Assembly (NCBI RefSeq): GCF_000701425.1 | Contig: NZ_JNIW01000063.1 | Span: forward strand, 1-18,450 | Reading direction: 5' to 3' | DNA from: Deinococcus frigens DSM 12807 | GTDB taxonomy: Bacteria; Deinococcota; Deinococci; Deinococcales; Deinococcaceae | Length of the DNA: 18,450 bases | Part shown: one piece after another, positions 15,310 to 18,450 of the stretch | How positions within the stretch are numbered: position 1 is the stretch's first letter | Layout: the number at the start of each line of letters is the position of its first letter | Program-made: the position numbers and the translations under genes | The notes under the pieces: generated by a model | The model's input: the letters and a program-made list of their open reading frames with translations, nothing else | Told to the model about the DNA's origin: nothing | Databases searched by the model: none

Positions 15310-17121
15310 ATGAAGAACCCAGCCGCCCACCACGATCACACACCCGCGTACACCGAGCGCCTGGGAGCAGCAAAAGGCGATACGGTGCGCGTGCGGCTGC
15401 GAACCACCCTGCCGGTGGAGTCCGTGAATCTGAGGTTCGTGCGCGTGGGCGAGATCGAGCTTGCCGGAGCGCGCGAGGTCAGGGGGAGACCAGGCGAGGG
15501 CCGCTGGTTCGAGGCCGAGCTGCCCATCCACGACGCGCCAATGCGCTACGCCTGGCAGCTCAATTTGCCCGGCGATCACCTGAATCTGACCGCACTGGGC
15601 CTGCACCACACCCGCCGGGGCTTTCGCAACTGGTTTCAGTATCTGGCCGGGTACGTGGCCCCCGAGTGGGCCTGGAAGTGCGTCTTCTATCAGATCTTCC
15701 CGGACCGTTTCCGCAACGGCGATCCCAGTAGCGACGTGCAGACCGGCGAACATGTGTATGCCGGACGCGAGGTGGAACATGTGCCGTGGGATCAGCCGGT
15801 GGACGCCTGGGGCGACATTCATGGACATTACGGCGGCGACCTGAACGGCGTGACGGCGGCGCTGCCGTATCTGACCGACCTGGGAATCAATGCGCTGTGG
15901 CTGACGCCGATTTTCGTCTCGCCCAGCAATCACCGCTACGACATCACCGATTACCGCCATGTGGACCCGCACCTGGGAGGCGACGCGGCCTGGGACGAGC
16001 TGGTAGCAGCGGCAGATACCGCAGGCATCCGTATCGTGCTGGACGGCGTGTTCAATCACATGGGCAACGAGAACGCGCTGTTTCAGACCGCATTGACAGA
16101 TGAAACCTCGCCGCAACGCGCCCTGTTTAGCTGGCGCGACGAGCCGGGCAAGCCTGCCTACCACTCGTTTTTTGATGTGCCGACGCTGCCCAAGATCGAC
16201 TACCGCAATGAATACGCCGCGCAGGAATTTCTGGACGGCGAGAGAAGCGTGGTGCGTCACTGGCTGCGGCGCGGGGCCTCCGGCTGGCGGCTGGACGTGG
16301 CCCACATGATCGGCGCGGGCGGCACCGACGAGGACAACCTTCCGCTGCACCGCGCCCTCAAACGGGCGGCGCGCGAGGAACGCCCAGGGGCCTATGTGTT
16401 CGGCGAGCGCTTTTATGATCCCGAACACGCGCTGGACGGCACGGGCGAGGACGCCAGCATGAATTACCATGGCTTCGGCCTGCCGGTGGTGCAGTGGATC
16501 GCGGGCGCGACGTATTACGGCGAACCCAGCCGCCTGGACGGCACCGAACTGGCCGACATCCTGTGGGACGCGTACCACGCGCTGCCGCCCCAGGTGGCGC
16601 TGAGCATGTTCAACCTGCTGGAATCCCACGACATCGGGCGGGCGATATACCGTGTCGGGAATGATCGCACCAAGTTTTTAGCGGCCTACACGCTGCTGAT
16701 GACTTATGCGGGCGTGCCGTGTACCTACTACGGCTCCGAAGTCGGCGTGACCCAGAGCCGCCCCGGCAACATGCCGTGGTGCCGCGAGCCGATGCCGTGG
16801 GATCAGGGAAAGTGGGACGTGGGGTTGCGCGGCAGGGTGCGGGCGCTGATTCATCTGCGCCGCGAAACCCGTGTGTTGCAGGAGGGTTCGCTCCGGTTCC
16901 TCCACGCCGAGGCCGACGCCATCGCCTTCCTGCGCGAGTACACGCATGAGGACGGGCGGGCGGAGCGGGCCGTGGTGCTGGCCAGCCGCCGGGGGGAGGC
17001 ACATCCGGTCAGTCTGACCCTGCCTGCGGGCAAGTGGCGAGACGCGTTGAGCGGCGAAGTGTCCGAAGGCGGCCAGGCTACTCTGAACGCGGCGGGCGGA
17101 CGGATTCTGCTTCAGGGCTGA
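15310..17121 (+). CDS. GH13 alpha-glycosidase (maltodextrin glucosidase / neopullulanase-like)
   Basis: This 603-residue alpha-amylase-family enzyme should cleave alpha-1,4 bonds in maltodextrins in the cytosol (no signal peptide). An N-terminal beta-domain (1-115) precedes the (beta/alpha)8 barrel, which begins VFYQIFPDRFRNGD. The four GH13 regions are present: DGVFNH (245-250), GWRLDVAH with nucleophile Asp329, GERF with acid/base Glu366, and LLESHD with Asp441. LPKID (294-298) matches region V of the neopullulanase/maltogenic/MalZ group (GH13_20 or 21). The C-terminal beta-domain ends LNAAGGRILLQG. The start at 15310 follows GGAG by 5 nt; an in-frame ATG at 15289 has no such site. Precise specificity is not decided. 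It is divergent from gntR, and no sugar transporter is next to it. Its 3' end overlaps the convergent kinase-like gene by 44 bases. Confidence 0.93.
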   Translation: MKNPAAHHDHTPAYTERLGAAKGDTVRVRLRTTLPVESVNLRFVRVGEIELAGAREVRGRPGEGRWFEAELPIHDAPMRYAWQLNLPGDHLNLTALGLHHTRRGFRNWFQYLAGYVAPEWAWKCVFYQIFPDRFRNGDPSSDVQTGEHVYAGREVEHVPWDQPVDAWGDIHGHYGGDLNGVTAALPYLTDLGINALWLTPIFVSPSNHRYDITDYRHVDPHLGGDAAWDELVAAADTAGIRIVLDGVFNHMGNENALFQTALTDETSPQRALFSWRDEPGKPAYHSFFDVPTLPKIDYRNEYAAQEFLDGERSVVRHWLRRGASGWRLDVAHMIGAGGTDEDNLPLHRALKRAAREERPGAYVFGERFYDPEHALDGTGEDASMNYHGFGLPVVQWIAGATYYGEPSRLDGTELADILWDAYHALPPQVALSMFNLLESHDIGRAIYRVGNDRTKFLAAYTLLMTYAGVPCTYYGSEVGVTQSRPGNMPWCREPMPWDQGKWDVGLRGRVRALIHLRRETRVLQEGSLRFLHAEADAIAFLREYTHEDGRAERAVVLASRRGEAHPVSLTLPAGKWRDALSGEVSEGGQATLNAAGGRILLQG

Positions 17122-17628
17122 GGCGCTGGAGCCACCGTTCAGCCTCGCGTGGGGAACGGAGTCGGATCACGGAGAGGTCAGGATACTCGGCGGCCAGTAC
17201 AGGTGTTTTCCGTCGCCGTCGCCAGTGCGTTTTGAAAATCCACCGCAGGGGCGCGTCGGCCCGAAAAACTCCCCGCCATGTTTCACGGTTGCCGTTCCAC
17301 AATTCCTGCTTGCCAGCTACTCGCTTCACGGTGCGCGTCAGCACCCGCCAGAACACCACCTGGCCGGGGTAATCCAGCCACACCAGCGTATCGGCCCGCG
17401 CCCAGCCAAGATCCCTGGCCTTGCCGTAATTGCCGTCCATCACCCAGCCGGGCTGCGCGGTAAAGGCGTCCACCGCCGCGCGAAACTGCGCCAGCGGTGC
17501 TTCCTGCCAGTCGCAAGGTGGTTCCAGGCGTCCTGCTCCCCGTGCGGCAGCCCGAGCATCGCGGCAATGGCCCGCGCCAGGGTGGTCTTGCCGCTGCCGG
17601 TGGTGCCAATGACGATGATTCGCTGCAT
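17078..17628 (-). pseudogene. Frameshifted P-loop kinase-like ATPase (adenylate kinase/FlaR-like)
   Basis: The ATG at 17628 follows GAGGA by 5 nt and begins MQRIIVIGTTGSGKTTLARA, a Walker A loop at 8-16, and runs in frame to about DAWNHL. The natural continuation, CDWQEAPLAQFRAAVDAF, then GWVMDGNYGKARDLGW, RADTLVWLDYP and ELWNGNRETWRG, lies in a different frame. That frame stays open to the stop at 17078. These parts together match a family of about 180-residue P-loop proteins annotated as adenylate kinase or topology-modulation (FlaR-like) proteins. The span is 551 bases; adding one base restores 183 codons plus stop, so a single-base deletion near 17507-17520 explains it. It could be a real lesion or a sequencing error. 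Flanking parts are not otherwise decayed. The gene is convergent with, and overlaps, the glycosidase 3' end. Confidence 0.85.
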
Positions 17629-17706
17629 GGTGTCCTCTTTCGCCCGGAATGCTGTCCCATTCACATCTGCCGGATTGTCTGGCGTCTGCGCTATGCTGCG
17701 TCCCAC

Positions 17707-18084
<378 letters not shown>

Positions 18085-18160
18085 AGGATCACAAGTGGGA
18101 TAGCAAATTTAGAGCAAATCAAATGCGGTGATAATTCCGACAACATCGCCATCCCTGACG

Positions 18161-18211
<51 letters not shown>

Positions 18212-18240
<29 letters not shown>

Positions 18241-18450
18241 GCCCCGACTCTATCAAGCCGTCCTCGCCCACATCCAGAATGGATTGTGGAACGACATCCG
18301 CAACGCCCACACACTGGCCTGGATGGTCACCGGACTGCTGCTCTCCCAGTGCAGCTCCATCCCCGCCTGGCTCCCCTACATCCACTCCCGTGCCACGTTC
18401 GCGCAAAGCAGCGAACGCCGCGTTCGTCGGTGGCTGGAGAATCCAGCCAT
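18212..18450 (+). mobile_element. IS4-like transposase, N-terminal part (cut by window edge)
   Basis: From GTG at 18212 the frame reads [20 protein letters not shown], then [40 protein letters not shown] and [11 protein letters not shown], open to the window edge. The pattern LYxAVLxHIxxGLWxDxRNxHTLAWMVxGLLLS followed by a W-P-Y/F segment and RRxRRWLEN is the N-terminal domain of a group of IS4-like transposases common in Deinococcus and Thermus relatives. The catalytic Asp and Glu residues lie outside the window. The in-frame upstream stop is at 18176-18178, so no longer start exists beyond a CTG. The left end of the element probably lies shortly before 18178, but its terminal repeat cannot be fixed without the other end. 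From the remembered C-terminus of this group, it is not the same family as the fragment at 1-218. Confidence 0.8.

Noticed and set aside
15190..16629. 479-codon open frame on the minus strand opposite the glycosidase
   Set aside because: It is the antisense shadow of the GH13 gene, whose catalytic residues are all present on the plus strand.

Overview
The window looks like a chromosomal segment of a Deinococcus-type bacterium. This is inferred, not searched. It is GC-rich with GC-rich third positions. Several genes carry a TAnnnT -10 box 6-7 nt before the start codon with no Shine-Dalgarno, the leaderless layout common in Deinococcus. IspG has the flavodoxin-type Fe-S ligands in almost the same register as the Thermus enzyme, and the gene content (stand-alone acyl-CoA mutase large subunit, Liv transporter, maltodextrin glycosidase) fits. 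The window is cut through two transposase genes, one at each end, which appear to be of different families.

Layout: 1-218 is the C-terminal end of a DDE transposase (+). 288-2180 holds an aldo/keto reductase and an upstream GNAT acetyltransferase (both -). 2308-3954 is an acyl-CoA mutase large subunit (+), with a TetR-type palindrome upstream and a clear intrinsic terminator downstream. Its substrate-pocket residues are of isobutyryl-CoA mutase type rather than methylmalonyl-CoA mutase type. 4006-4407 is a DUF4259 protein (-) with a 15/16-bp tandem repeat upstream. 4523-6260 is ispG and a translationally coupled lipoprotein (both -). 6293-7907 is a divergent regulatory unit: tetR (-) against yrdB-like and metallo-beta-lactamase-fold genes (+). 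A 15-bp-arm inverted repeat between them contains the -10 boxes of both sides.

7961-15068 is a seven-gene minus-strand cluster, read from right to left: a GntR/FCD regulator, two tandem periplasmic substrate-binding proteins, LivH, LivM, LivG and LivF. Together these make a complete branched-chain-amino-acid-type (HAAT) ABC importer with its own candidate regulator. Most of its internal gaps carry GC-rich hairpins, and the livG-livF gap holds a mirrored array of 8-bp units. If the ligand is branched-chain amino acids, valine catabolism would yield isobutyryl-CoA, the likely substrate class of the nearby mutase. That link is a hypothesis.

15310-17121 is a GH13 maltodextrin-active glycosidase (+) with a stem-loop leader. 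Convergent with it is a frameshifted P-loop kinase-like gene (17078-17628, -), followed by an unrecognised 125-aa gene (+). The window ends in the first part of an IS4-like transposase whose start region can form two mutually exclusive hairpins. No tRNA, rRNA or CRISPR array was seen, and no stretch longer than 300 bases lacks a gene.
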